Position numbers and translations under genes: made by a program. A model generated the notes under the pieces. The model had not been told where the DNA came from, did no database searches, and saw only the letters and a program-made list of their open reading frames with translations. A DNA stretch of 64,000 nt. Origin: Adlercreutzia mucosicola DSM 19490. Lineage in GTDB: Bacteria; Actinomycetota; Coriobacteriia; Coriobacteriales; Eggerthellaceae. Positions within the stretch are counted from its first letter, which is position 1. Each line of letters begins with the position of its first letter. The stretch covers positions 42,190-106,189 of the forward strand of contig NZ_AUGK01000013.1 in assembly GCF_000422625.1 (NCBI RefSeq), given 5' to 3'. Below, in pieces: positions 8,790 through 18,148 of the stretch.

Positions 8790-10280
8790 TCAGCTGCGCA
8801 CGCGGGCCACCGCCTCGCGCCAGCGGGTCATGAGGGACGTGCGCATCGCTTCGTCGAAAGTGGGCAGGAAACGCTCCTCCCCCTCTCGCAGAGCCGAAAG
8901 CGCCGCCGTGTCGGGCCAGAAACCCGTGGCCAGACCCGCCAGGAAGGCCGCGCCCAGAGCCGTGGTCTCGGCGTTGGCGGGGCGGCGCAGCGACACGCCG
9001 AGCATGTCGGCCTGGAACTGCAGCAGGAAGTCGTTGGCCGCCGCGCCCCCGTCCACGTTCAGCACCGACAACGGCACACCGGCGTCCTCGGTCATGGCCT
9101 GCACCAGATCGCACACTTGGTAGGCCAGCGACTCCAGCGCCGCTCGCACGATGTGCGCCCGTCCGGCCCCGCGGGTGAGCCCCAGGATGGCGCCCCGGGC
9201 ATCGGCGTCCCACCAGGGCGCCCCCAGACCCGTGAAGGCCGGCACCACGACCACGCCCTCGGTGCTCGGCACGCTGCGGGCGACAGCGCCGGCCTCTGCC
9301 ACGTTCTCCAGGATGCCCAGCTCATCGCGCAGCCACTGGATGAGGGCCCCGGCCACGAACACGCTGCCCTCTAAGGCGTACTCGGTGCCCGCCGTGCCGG
9401 GGGCCGAGGCGGCCACGGTGGTGAGCAGGCCCTTGGTGCTCGCGCAGGCCTCATGACCCGTGTGCATGAGCAGAAAGCAGCCGGTGCCGTAGGTGTTCTT
9501 CGCCTGACCCGGCTCGAAGCAGCATTGGCCGAACAGGGCCGCCTGTTGGTCGCCGGCCACGCCGCGGATGGGAATACCCTGCACGAGACCGGGATTCGCC
9601 GTCACGCCGAAGTCCCCGGCCGAGGGGCGCACCTCGGGCATGAGGGAGGCGGGGATGCCGAAGAGCTCCAGCAGATAGGGATCCCAGCACCCCTCGTGGA
9701 TGTTGTAGAGCATGGTGCGGCTCGCGTTGGTCACGTCGGTGGCGTGCACGGCCCCGTAGGTGAGCTTCCAGATGAGCCAGCTGTCGACGGTGCCGAAGGC
9801 CAGTTCGCCGCGCTCGGCCCGCGCCCGGGCCCCGGGCACCTCCCCTAAGATCCAGGCGATCTTGCTCGCCGAGAAATAGGCATCGGGCACAAGCCCCGTG
9901 CGAGCCGTGATCTCGGCGGCCACCACCGGATCGCTCGCAAGGGCCTCCACCATGGGAGCCGTGCGCCGGCATTGCCACACAATGGCGTTCGCGATGGGCT
10001 CGCCGGTGGCACGGTCCCACACCACGGTGGTCTCGCGCTGGTTGGTGATACCGACCGAATCGATATCGGCGGGGTCCACGCTGTAGGTGAGCAAGAGCTC
10101 GGTCAAGGCGCCCAGCTGGGACGACAGAATGTCATGGGGATCGTGCTCCACCCAACCCGGCTGCGGATACAGCTGCGGAAAGGGCCTCTGCACGCTTCCG
10201 GCGACCCGGCCCTCCCGATCGATGAGCATGGCCCGAGACGACGTAGTACCTTGATCGAGCGCGATGACGTACTTCTTCAT
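8790..10280 (-). CDS. glpK: Glycerol kinase
   Basis: Phosphorylates glycerol to sn-glycerol 3-phosphate (FGGY kinase). 496 residues. The ATP/phosphate loop is ALDQGTTSSRAMLID at the N terminus; VGITNQRETTVVWDRATG, SGDQQAALFGQ-type (AGDQQAALFGQCC) and GGAAANDFLLQFQADML segments are typical. The ATG at 10280 overlaps the lipase stop by 4 bp (ATGA), so translation is coupled. Pairing with a lipase suggests use of glycerol released from monoacylglycerols. No glpF or glpD is in view. Confidence 0.96.
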   Translation of the reverse strand: MKKYVIALDQGTTSSRAMLIDREGRVAGSVQRPFPQLYPQPGWVEHDPHDILSSQLGALTELLLTYSVDPADIDSVGITNQRETTVVWDRATGEPIANAIVWQCRRTAPMVEALASDPVVAAEITARTGLVPDAYFSASKIAWILGEVPGARARAERGELAFGTVDSWLIWKLTYGAVHATDVTNASRTMLYNIHEGCWDPYLLELFGIPASLMPEVRPSAGDFGVTANPGLVQGIPIRGVAGDQQAALFGQCCFEPGQAKNTYGTGCFLLMHTGHEACASTKGLLTTVAASAPGTAGTEYALEGSVFVAGALIQWLRDELGILENVAEAGAVARSVPSTEGVVVVPAFTGLGAPWWDADARGAILGLTRGAGRAHIVRAALESLAYQVCDLVQAMTEDAGVPLSVLNVDGGAAANDFLLQFQADMLGVSLRRPANAETTALGAAFLAGLATGFWPDTAALSALREGEERFLPTFDEAMRTSLMTRWREAVARVRS

Positions 10281-11272
10281 GAGCGTTCCCCGATCCACTC
10301 CAAGACGAAGTCGTACACTTCCTCCTTGCCGATCTCATTCAAGATCTCATGGCGCATACCCGGGAAAAGTCTCAGCGTCACGTCCCTGCCGCCGGCGGCC
10401 TCCATGGCCTCGGCGGCCCGGGCCACGCCGCGGCCGCAATTTCCCACCGGGTCAGCATCGCCGGCCACGAAGAGCAGGGGCACCTCGTGAGGCGTGGCCC
10501 GGTAGGCCGCGGGGCTGTTGGCGCGAGCGGCCAGCTCGGTCAAGGTGGCGTAGGCACCGGCCGAGAACATGAAGCCCGCGCGCTCGTCGGCGATGAAGGC
10601 GTCCACGACCGCCGGGTCGCGGGAGAGCCAGTCGAAGGGCGTGCGCGCGTCCTTCACCTGATGGCTGTAGGCGCCGTCGGCCAGGCCGTGCAGAAGCTTG
10701 CTTTTATAGTCGGCCCCGCGCACCTTGACGATGGCGCGGGCGAGCACGTTGCCCGTCGCGGCCACGACCTCGGGCTGGTTGGCCGTGCCGCAGAGGACGG
10801 CTCCGGCAAGCCCCTTCCCGAAGCGCGGCAGGTAGTTGCGCAGTACGAGGGAGCCCATGGAGTGCCCGAACATGAAGTAGGGCACCTCGGCCGCCACCTG
10901 CTGGCTCACGAGCAGGCGCAGCGACTGCACATCGGCCACGAGCGCGTCGCCGCCGTGCACCGGGTGCATGCGCCCGCGGTGGGCCGCCGTGGGAGCCGTG
11001 TCGCCATGGCCCACATGGTCGTGGCCGCACACCAGGTAGCCGGCGCCGGCGAGGAAGCGGGCAAAGTCGTCGTAACGGTCGATATGCTCGGCCATGCCGT
11101 GGATGAGCTGCACCACGCCCCGCGGACGGAAGGCCCCGGGAGCCCCGGTGCGGCCCGCAGCGCGATCCTCCTCCATCGAGGCGGGAATCCACAGCACAGC
11201 CCGCACCTCACTGACCCCATCGGCCGAGGGGAAGGTGAAATCAGTACGGCCGGCAACGGCACAAACGGTCAT
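10277..11272 (-). CDS. Alpha/beta hydrolase, monoacylglycerol lipase/lysophospholipase type
   Basis: A serine hydrolase of 331 residues with the nucleophile elbow GHSMGS, the oxyanion region QLIHGMAEHIDRYDDFARFL, and HDHVGHGDTA, all matching the lysophospholipase/monoacylglycerol lipase (Hydrolase_4) group. The catalytic Asp is likely in VAGDADPVG and the His in PGMRHEILNE. The ATG at 11272 overlaps the Sua5 stop (ATGA) and has AAAGGA 8 nt upstream. Translational coupling to glpK supports a lipid-to-glycerol 3-phosphate route, which is inference. There is no signal peptide, so it is cytoplasmic. Confidence 0.88.
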   Translation of the reverse strand: MTVCAVAGRTDFTFPSADGVSEVRAVLWIPASMEEDRAAGRTGAPGAFRPRGVVQLIHGMAEHIDRYDDFARFLAGAGYLVCGHDHVGHGDTAPTAAHRGRMHPVHGGDALVADVQSLRLLVSQQVAAEVPYFMFGHSMGSLVLRNYLPRFGKGLAGAVLCGTANQPEVVAATGNVLARAIVKVRGADYKSKLLHGLADGAYSHQVKDARTPFDWLSRDPAVVDAFIADERAGFMFSAGAYATLTELAARANSPAAYRATPHEVPLLFVAGDADPVGNCGRGVARAAEAMEAAGGRDVTLRLFPGMRHEILNEIGKEEVYDFVLEWIGERS

Positions 11273-11922
11273 GAGCGGCATCCTTTCAAATCGTCGAGTC
11301 CCAAAGCGCCCTGGCGCAGGATAACGGGCTTCTCCCCCGTGCAATCGACCACGGTGGAGGCCACACTGGACGGTGCCGAGGCGTGGGCAGCGAAAGCAGA
11401 ACCGGGCGCAGCGACGGTCGCGGCGCCGGCGGCTTCACCTCGGTAGAGGCCCGCGGTACGGTCGACCAAAGCCGTATCCAAATGCTCGAGCGCGCCCGTG
11501 TCGGGACAGCCCGAGCGGTTGGCCGAGGTCACGGCCAGAGGCGCTCCCACGGCGCGCAGCAGATCGAGGGCGGCATCGCAGGCGGGCATGCGCAGGCCGA
11601 TCGTGCCCGCCGCCGAGCGGAAGCCCGGAGGCACCGCGTCGGAGGCCGGCACCACCAAAGTGAGCCCTCCAGGCCAGAAGCGCTCGGCGAGACCGCGGGC
11701 CCAGGCGGGCACGGCGCGACCGTAGCGGTCCAGCTCATCGGTGCTGGCCACGAGCCAGGCCACGGGCTTGCCGGCCGGGCGCCCCTTCAGGCGGAACAGC
11801 GCCGTCGGATCGTCCACGGCGCCCACGGCCACGCCCACCCCGTAGACGGTATCGGTGGGAAGCACCACGGCCTCGCCGCGAGCCAGGGCCGCGGCGGCCT
11901 GCTCTCGATCGAGCATCCTCAT
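11269..11922 (-). CDS. L-threonylcarbamoyladenylate synthase (Sua5/YrdC/TsaC family)
   Basis: Makes threonylcarbamoyl-AMP for the t6A37 modification of ANN-decoding tRNAs. 217 residues, single YrdC domain. Motifs are LPTDTVYGVGVAVG, LFRLKGRPAGKPVAWLV, ERFWPGGLTLVVPAS, IGLRMPACD and the APLAVTSANRSGCPDT nucleotide loop. The short C-terminal tail after VVDCTG argues against a full two-domain Sua5. The ATG at 11922 overlaps the preceding flavoprotein stop (ATGA); an ATG two codons on is possible. Confidence 0.93.
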   Translation of the reverse strand: MRMLDREQAAAALARGEAVVLPTDTVYGVGVAVGAVDDPTALFRLKGRPAGKPVAWLVASTDELDRYGRAVPAWARGLAERFWPGGLTLVVPASDAVPPGFRSAAGTIGLRMPACDAALDLLRAVGAPLAVTSANRSGCPDTGALEHLDTALVDRTAGLYRGEAAGAATVAAPGSAFAAHASAPSSVASTVVDCTGEKPVILRQGALGLDDLKGCRS

Positions 11923-13598
11923 CGCGCACCCTCCCGGTAGGCGATCGCCACAGCCTCGGCCACGCGCAGGCCGTCCACGGCCGCGCTCATGATACCGCCG
12001 GCATAGCCCGCCCCCTCGCCGCAGGGGTACAGCCCCGAAGCGGCATCGGCCGCCGGGTCCCCCGCGGCCCCTTCGGCGCGCTGCGCCTGGAAGCGGCCGT
12101 CGCGCACCAGGCGCACGGGGCTGGAGCTGCGGGCCTCCACGGCGGTCATCACCGCTCCGGGATGGGCGAAGCCGGCCAGCTTGCGGTCGAGCAAGGGCAG
12201 CGCCTCGGCCAGGGCATCGGTCACGAGGGGCGGCAGGCAGTCGCGCAGGTCGCACCAGGCCACGCCCCGCGGGTACGTGGGCTCAACGAGGGCGCTCGGC
12301 GATGCCGCGGTACCGCCGAGGAAGTCCCCCACGGTCTGGGCGGGCGCAGTGTAGGGGGCACGGCCGCCCTCGCCCGCTCCTTGACCCGCGGCGAAGGCCG
12401 CCCGCTCCAAGGCGCGCTGGAACGCGACGCCCTCCAGCGGGTCGTCGCCGGGCAGGTCGTCGGGCCTTACCTCCACGAGCAGGGCCGCATTGGCGTTGGC
12501 CCCATCGCGGGCATGGCGGCTCATGCCGTTCACGCACAGGCCACCCTCCTCGCTGGCCGCGGCCACCACTTCCCCGCCGGGGCACATGCAGAAACTGTAC
12601 ACCCCGCGGCCATCGGCGGTCTTCACGGCCAGCTTGTAGTCGGCCGCGCCCAAAGCCGGATGTCCCGCGGCCGAACCGTACTGGGACCGGTTCACCAGCG
12701 CCTGGGGGTGCTCGATGCGCACGCCCACGGCAAAGGGCTTGCGCTCCAGGGCGAATCCGCGATCGCGCACGAGCGCGAAGGTGTCGCGGGCCGAGTGTCC
12801 GCAAGCGAGCACCACCGCGCCCGTGGATACATCCGTCTTCGCGCCCGTGGCCTCGTCGGTCAGCGTCGCGCCCACCACGCGGCCTTCTTCCACGCGCAGG
12901 TCGGTCAGGCGCGTGCGGAAGCGCACCTCGCCGCCGGCCGCGATGATAGCCTCTCGCAGGCGGCGCACCACCCCCACCAGCAGATCGGTGCCGATGTGGG
13001 GCTTCGCGTCCACGAGGATGTCGGCCGGGGCGCCCGCCTCCACGAAGGCCTCCAGCACATGGCGGATGTGAGGGCTCTTGATGCCCGTGTTCAGCTTGCC
13101 ATCGGAGAACGTGCCCGCCCCGCCCTCGCCGAACTGGATGTTCGTGATCGTGTCCAAAGAACCTCCCGCGGCGAAGGCCCCAACGGCAAGCACGCGCTCG
13201 TCCACCGCCGCGCCCCGCTCCACCACGAGCGGTCGCAGCCCGGCCCGCGCCAGGTACAGGGCGCAGAACAGACCGGCCGGCCCCGTGCCCACCACCAGCG
13301 GCCGCGGCTCGGCAGGACCGATCGAGGGCACCTTCAGAGGCGCGGTCGGCTCGTAGGGCCGCACCGTCACGCCCCGCGCAGGACTGGGCGCCGCATCCCC
13401 GGCCAGGGCCACGGCAACGGTGACCACCCCGTGGACCTGCGCCTTCTTCCGCGCGTCCACCGACCGCTTCAGCAGGGCGATCTCCGTCACCATCGCAGGC
13501 CTCACACCCAGAGCCCGCGCCACTTCGCGCCGCCGCAGCGACGCGTTCTCGGGCAGCAGGGCATCCAGGGACACCGACACATTCGAAGCCTGGATCAT
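11919..13598 (-). CDS. NAD(P)/FAD-dependent oxidoreductase (COG2509-like flavoprotein)
   Basis: Cytoplasmic flavoprotein of 559 residues. An N-terminal module of about 90 residues precedes the FAD-binding fold, whose dinucleotide motif is VVGTGPAGLFCALYLARAGL. Further segments are NIQFGEGGAGTFSDGKLNTG, VLACGHSARDTF and the C-terminal GEGAGYAGGIMSAAVDGLRVAEA. This arrangement fits uncharacterised 'FAD-dependent dehydrogenase' proteins; the substrate is unknown. The ATG at 13598 overlaps the upstream gene by 4 bp and has GGAGAGG upstream. Confidence 0.85.
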   Translation of the reverse strand: MIQASNVSVSLDALLPENASLRRREVARALGVRPAMVTEIALLKRSVDARKKAQVHGVVTVAVALAGDAAPSPARGVTVRPYEPTAPLKVPSIGPAEPRPLVVGTGPAGLFCALYLARAGLRPLVVERGAAVDERVLAVGAFAAGGSLDTITNIQFGEGGAGTFSDGKLNTGIKSPHIRHVLEAFVEAGAPADILVDAKPHIGTDLLVGVVRRLREAIIAAGGEVRFRTRLTDLRVEEGRVVGATLTDEATGAKTDVSTGAVVLACGHSARDTFALVRDRGFALERKPFAVGVRIEHPQALVNRSQYGSAAGHPALGAADYKLAVKTADGRGVYSFCMCPGGEVVAAASEEGGLCVNGMSRHARDGANANAALLVEVRPDDLPGDDPLEGVAFQRALERAAFAAGQGAGEGGRAPYTAPAQTVGDFLGGTAASPSALVEPTYPRGVAWCDLRDCLPPLVTDALAEALPLLDRKLAGFAHPGAVMTAVEARSSSPVRLVRDGRFQAQRAEGAAGDPAADAASGLYPCGEGAGYAGGIMSAAVDGLRVAEAVAIAYREGAR

Positions 13599-14947
13599 CG
13601 CGCCCTCTCCTTCGATTCGGGCCGCCCCGCCATCCGCGCCACGGCGGCGCGACCGGCAAGCAGCCCCGAGGCCCAGGCCCAGTGGAGGTTGTAGCCGCCG
13701 CAGGGAGCATCCACATCGAGGGCCTCCCCCACGACGAACAGCCCCGGCACGGCGACAACCGCGCAAGTGGCAACATCAACGGCGGACGCCCGAAGGCCGC
13801 CGCGGTGCACCTGGCATTGACGCGGGTCGCCCAGGCCCGTCACCGGCAGGCGCAGCCCCTTCAGCACCGCCGCCATCGCGGGCACCTCGCCGGTCGCCAC
13901 AGGTGCGCCCCCGCGCAGCCCCGCCGCATCGAGCAGCACCTCGGCCACGGGGCCCAGCACCATGCCGCGCAGCATATCGTCCCAGGTAGCCGCCCGGCCG
14001 AGCACCGCATCCAAGCGACAGCATCGCTCCCGCAGGAAATCCGCCATGGCAGCGGCCTCAACGGCGGGCACGAAGTCCACGGCCAACACGTCGCCCGGTT
14101 GGGCCAGACGGCTCAGATTGAAGGCGGCGATGCCCGACACGCCGTACTTGCGGAACATCACCTCGCCCGGCTCGCGGGCCCGAAGCGCGTCGTCGCGGCG
14201 CAGCTCCAGCACCCCGCGCACGCGGATGTTGTCCAGGCGGCGGCACCAGCGCGCCTCGGTGGCCAGCGGGCCCAAAGTGGGCTGCGGCGGTGCCACCGGA
14301 AGCTCGGCGGGCAGAAGGCCGGCGGGCAGCGCGCCGCCCACGGCCACGATCACCGCAGCGGCCCGCTCGAGGCGGCCGTCGGCCAGACGCAGGGTGAAGG
14401 GCCTCCCCGCCCCGCGCGGCGGTTCCACGGCGGCCACGGCAATGCCGCAGCGCTCCTGCGCCCCCACAGCGGCCGCGGCGGCGCGCAGAACGTCCAGCAC
14501 CGAAGTGGCCTTGTTCGCCAGCGGGTACAGGCGTCCCTCGCTCTCCCGGCGCCACAGAAGCCCGTGATCGGCGAAGAACCGCAGCACGGCATTGGACGAG
14601 CCCGCGCCAGCACCCGCAGCGCCGCTCGCGCCCGCCGCTGCCCCGGCCGCACCGTCCGCCGCGGCACCAGCCTCCGGCGCCGGCGCATCCGCCGCGCCCG
14701 CTACCTCTTCCAGCGCCTCCAGCGCCGCGGCCACGAACGCCCCGTTGCGGTAGCGCGCCGCATCCACCACGGCATTCGAGAAGTTGCAGCGCCCGTTGCC
14801 CGTGGCCAAGATCGAGCGGCCCACGCGGTCGGAGGCCTCGTACACCACCACGCGCACGGCACAACCCCGGGCCCGAGCCGCTTCCCCGGCGGCAACGGCG
14901 GCCGCAAGCCCCGCCGCACCGCCGCCTATGATTGCAATCGTTTCCAT
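13595..14947 (-). CDS. HI0933/YhiN-family flavoprotein
   Basis: A predicted flavin oxidoreductase of unknown substrate, 450 residues from the ATG at 14947 (METIAIIGGGAAGLAAAVAAG). The family signature SILATGNGRCNFSNAVVD is clear, as are RKYGVSGIAAFNLSR and the C-terminal GEALDVDAPCGGYNLHWAWASG. Between about residues 94 and 135 a low-complexity Ala/Gly/Pro run interrupts the usual fold before LRFFADHGLLWRRESEGRLYP. It heads the run of five genes joined by 4-bp overlaps and lies just past the glyS terminator. Confidence 0.9.
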   Translation of the reverse strand: METIAIIGGGAAGLAAAVAAGEAARARGCAVRVVVYEASDRVGRSILATGNGRCNFSNAVVDAARYRNGAFVAAALEALEEVAGAADAPAPEAGAAADGAAGAAAGASGAAGAGAGSSNAVLRFFADHGLLWRRESEGRLYPLANKATSVLDVLRAAAAAVGAQERCGIAVAAVEPPRGAGRPFTLRLADGRLERAAAVIVAVGGALPAGLLPAELPVAPPQPTLGPLATEARWCRRLDNIRVRGVLELRRDDALRAREPGEVMFRKYGVSGIAAFNLSRLAQPGDVLAVDFVPAVEAAAMADFLRERCCRLDAVLGRAATWDDMLRGMVLGPVAEVLLDAAGLRGGAPVATGEVPAMAAVLKGLRLPVTGLGDPRQCQVHRGGLRASAVDVATCAVVAVPGLFVVGEALDVDAPCGGYNLHWAWASGLLAGRAAVARMAGRPESKERAR

Positions 14948-14967
14948 GGCCCCAGTATAGAAGAAAA

Positions 14968-14989
14968 GCGGCCCTCGCAAGAGAGCCGC
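14968..14989 (-). terminator. Intrinsic terminator of glyQ-glyS
   Basis: On the minus strand GCGGCTCTC-TTGC-GAGGGCCGC forms a 9-bp stem (one U-G wobble) followed by TTTTCTTC. It lies 50 bp past the glyS stop and just before the next operon's first ATG. Confidence 0.75.
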
Positions 14990-15040
14990 CTTCAAATGAC
15001 AGACATTTCGCCAGCCGCCGCGCGGGCGGAGCCGGCGCGC

Positions 15041-17122
15041 CTACTTCTTCGCCATCTGACCGAAGTCGGCCACGTGGGCGAACACGTTGGCGAAGCGGTT
15101 CAGCAGCTTCAGGCGCGTCTCGCGCACCGCCGCGTCCTCGTCCATGACCATGGTGGTCTCGAAGAAGCGATCCACCGGCGCGCGCAGGGCGGCCAGAGCC
15201 TCGAGCGCATCGGCGAAGCGGTCCTCGCGCAGGGCGGTCGCCACGGCCTCCTCGGCCACCACGATGGCCTCGGACAGGGCGCACTCCACCTCGGAGAGAT
15301 CGGCGACCTTGTAGCCGCAGCCCAGCTTCTGATCGCGCAGGTTGTTGGCGCGGGCGAAGGCGATGGCCAGATCGGCGAAGGTGTCGGGCTGCTCGGTGCG
15401 GGCGGCCTCCAGGGCGCGGGCGCGGGCGGCCAGCACCATGGGCTCCTCGATACGTGAGGCCAGCACCGCGTCGATGGTGTCGGCCTTCACGCCCCCGTCG
15501 CGCAGGACCACCTTCTCGCGGGTGATGAAGAAGTCGATGATCTCCCGGCGCACCACGGCGTTGTCAAATTCCAACCCCGCCTCTCGATAGATGATGAGGG
15601 AGCCGTCGATGGCCTCCACCAAGTTGATGCCGATGCCCGTCTCCAAAATGGCCAGCACGCCCAGGGCGGCGCGGCGCAGGGCGAAGGGGTCCGACGAGCC
15701 GGTGGGCGAGGCGCCCACGGCGAACAGGCCGCAGATGGTGTCCAGCTTGTCGGCCAGGGCCACCACCTGCCCCACCACGTCGGCGGGGATGGCATCGCCG
15801 GAGAAGCGCGGGCGGTAGTGCTCGGCGATGGCGCGGGCCACGCGCTCAGGCTCGCCGGAGGCCGTGGCGTAGTAGCTGCCCATGATGCCCTGGACGCTCG
15901 TGAACTCGACGACCGCGCCCGTGACCAGGTCGGCCTTGGCCAGGTAGGCGGCCCGTGCGATGTCGTGCATCTCCTCGGGGGCCAGCCCCGCCTGGGCCAC
16001 CAGGCGCGCCGACAGCTTCACCACGCGCTCGGTCTTGTCGCGCATCGTGCCCAGGGTCTCTTGGAACACCACCTCGTCCAGACGGCTCACGTAGGCCTCC
16101 AGGGGCTGCTTCAGATCTTCCTCGTAGAAGAACTTCGCGTCGTAGAGGCGGGCGGCCACCACGCGCTCGTTGCCGTCCACGATGGTGGCCTCGTGGGCCG
16201 GGTCGCCGTTGGATACGATGATGAACTTGTTCGTCAGCTTACCGCCGTCGTACAGCGGGAAGTAGCGCTGGTGCATGAGCATGGCGTCCACGATGATCTC
16301 CTCGGGCACCTTGAGGAATTCCTCGTCGAAGGTGCCCACCATCACCGTAGGGTACTCGGACAGGTTGATGACCTCGGTCAGGGTCTTGGCGGGCAGCTCG
16401 GCGGTGTATCCAGTGGCCGCCTCGGCCGCCGCCACACCCGCACGAATGCGGGCCTCGCGGGCCGCCTGGGTAGGCACCACGTACGCGCCCTCCACCACGG
16501 ACACCAGGTCATCGGCGCAGGACACCGTATGGGGGCCGGGGGCCAGGAAACGGTGGCCGCGGGTGGTGTTGCCCGCCACAAGCCCGGCGTACTGGACGGG
16601 AATCACCTCGTCGCCGAGCAGGGCCACCAGCCAGCGCACCGGGCGCGAGAACATCTCGCGGGTGGTGCCCCAGCGGCAGGACTTCGGCCAGCTGATGCCG
16701 TCGATGATGCCGCGCAGCACCTCGGGCAAAAGCGCCGCCACGCTCTGGGCGGCCACGCTGCGCACGGCGTACACGTACTCGGTGCCGTTCTCGTCGCGGC
16801 GCTCAAGGGCGTCCACGTCAAGCCCCTTGCCGCGGGCAAATCCGATGGCGGCCTTGGTGGGGTTGCCGGCCTCATCGAAGGCGATCTTGGCGGCCGGGCC
16901 GCGGAAGACCTCCTCTAAGGCCTCGGTCTCGGCGGCCACATCGGCCACCACGGCGATAAGCCGGCGCGGGCTCGTGTAGATGGCCACCTCCCCGTGGGGG
17001 ATGCGCACGGCATCCAGGGACGCCGGCACCAGCTCGGCCAACTGCTCGGTGGCGCGCTTCAGGTCAAAGGCGGGAATCTCCTCGGTGCCGATCTCGAAGG
17101 CGAGGGTGCGGATGTCGGCCAT
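15041..17122 (-). CDS. glyS: Glycyl-tRNA synthetase beta subunit
   Basis: tRNA-binding subunit of the heterotetrameric bacterial glycyl-tRNA synthetase. 693 residues, the usual size. The N-terminal FEIGTEEIPAFDLKRATEQL, FRGPAAKIAFDE, LRGIIDGISWPKSCRWG and LADKLDTICGLFAVGASPTGSSDPFALRR segments are diagnostic. The C-terminal DALRG-like anticodon-binding region carries RFFETTMVMDEDAAVR. The start follows glyQ by 3 bp, with GGAGG upstream. Confidence 0.97.
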   Translation of the reverse strand: MADIRTLAFEIGTEEIPAFDLKRATEQLAELVPASLDAVRIPHGEVAIYTSPRRLIAVVADVAAETEALEEVFRGPAAKIAFDEAGNPTKAAIGFARGKGLDVDALERRDENGTEYVYAVRSVAAQSVAALLPEVLRGIIDGISWPKSCRWGTTREMFSRPVRWLVALLGDEVIPVQYAGLVAGNTTRGHRFLAPGPHTVSCADDLVSVVEGAYVVPTQAAREARIRAGVAAAEAATGYTAELPAKTLTEVINLSEYPTVMVGTFDEEFLKVPEEIIVDAMLMHQRYFPLYDGGKLTNKFIIVSNGDPAHEATIVDGNERVVAARLYDAKFFYEEDLKQPLEAYVSRLDEVVFQETLGTMRDKTERVVKLSARLVAQAGLAPEEMHDIARAAYLAKADLVTGAVVEFTSVQGIMGSYYATASGEPERVARAIAEHYRPRFSGDAIPADVVGQVVALADKLDTICGLFAVGASPTGSSDPFALRRAALGVLAILETGIGINLVEAIDGSLIIYREAGLEFDNAVVRREIIDFFITREKVVLRDGGVKADTIDAVLASRIEEPMVLAARARALEAARTEQPDTFADLAIAFARANNLRDQKLGCGYKVADLSEVECALSEAIVVAEEAVATALREDRFADALEALAALRAPVDRFFETTMVMDEDAAVRETRLKLLNRFANVFAHVADFGQMAKK

Positions 17123-17125
17123 GAT

Positions 17126-18100
17126 TTAAGCCTCCTTCTTCTCGGCGGCGCCAGGGGCCGCGTCGGCGTCTTCGGCTTCCACGTCGGACACCTTCATGCC
17201 CACGACGTTTTCCATATACGAGGCGCAGCAGGCCTTGGCCAGCGTGCGCACGCGCAGGATGTAGGCCATGCGCTCGGTGGCCGAGATGACGCCGCGAGCG
17301 TCCAGCAAGTTGAAGGCGTGGCAGCACTTCAGCACCGAATCGTAGGCCGGCAGGGGCAGGTTCGCCTCCAGGGTGCGCAGGCACTCGGCCTCGCGGTCGG
17401 CGAATTCCTGGAACAAAAACTCGGTGTCGGCCACCTCGAAGTTATACTTGGAGTACTCGCGCTCGTTCTCCAGGTACACGTCGCCGTAGGTGAACACCAC
17501 GCCGTCGTCGCCGCGGGCCCACACGATGTCGAACATATTGTCCACGCCCTGGACGAACATGGTGAGCCGTTCCAGACCGTAGGCGATCTCCACGGGCACC
17601 GGGTCGCACTCGAAGCCGCCCACCTGCTGGAAGTAGGTGAACTGGGTCACCTCCATGCCGTCGATCCAGATCTCCCAGCCCAGACCCCAGGCGCCCAGCG
17701 TCGGGCTCTCCCAGTCGTCTTCCACGAAGCGCACGTCGTGGGCGGCGACATCGATGCCGATGGCCTTAAGGCTTCCCAGGTACAGATCCTGGATGTTCTC
17801 CGGCGAGGGCTTGATCAGCACCTGGAACTGGTAGTAGAACTGCCCGCGGTTGGGGTTCTCGCCGTAGCGGCCGTCGGTGGGGCGGCGGCAGCCCTGCACG
17901 TAGCAGGTGCGCCAGGTGTCGGGACCGAGCGAGCGCAGCGTGGTGGCCGGGGCGTTGGTGCCGGCGCCCACCTCGTTATCGTAGGGCTGCAGCACCACGC
18001 AACCGGTGGATGCCCAGTAGCGCTGCAAGTTCATGATGACGTCTTGGAACGTGGGGGGCTGTTTCTCCCCGCAAGCCGGGGATGCGGTTTCCAGACTCAT
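17126..18100 (-). CDS. glyQ: Glycyl-tRNA synthetase alpha subunit
   Basis: Catalytic class II subunit that activates glycine. 324 residues. Diagnostic segments are [70 protein letters not shown] and [19 protein letters not shown]. The C terminus ends in a short acidic, Ala-rich tail. Cotranscribed with glyS and ended by the intrinsic terminator at 14968. It lies 48 bp after lepB. Confidence 0.97.
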   Translation of the reverse strand: MSLETASPACGEKQPPTFQDVIMNLQRYWASTGCVVLQPYDNEVGAGTNAPATTLRSLGPDTWRTCYVQGCRRPTDGRYGENPNRGQFYYQFQVLIKPSPENIQDLYLGSLKAIGIDVAAHDVRFVEDDWESPTLGAWGLGWEIWIDGMEVTQFTYFQQVGGFECDPVPVEIAYGLERLTMFVQGVDNMFDIVWARGDDGVVFTYGDVYLENEREYSKYNFEVADTEFLFQEFADREAECLRTLEANLPLPAYDSVLKCCHAFNLLDARGVISATERMAYILRVRTLAKACCASYMENVVGMKVSDVEAEDADAAPGAAEKKEA

Positions 18101-18148
18101 AGCTCTCCTTCTCCTTTTCCAGAACCAACGAATGAAGCGCGAAGGGGC

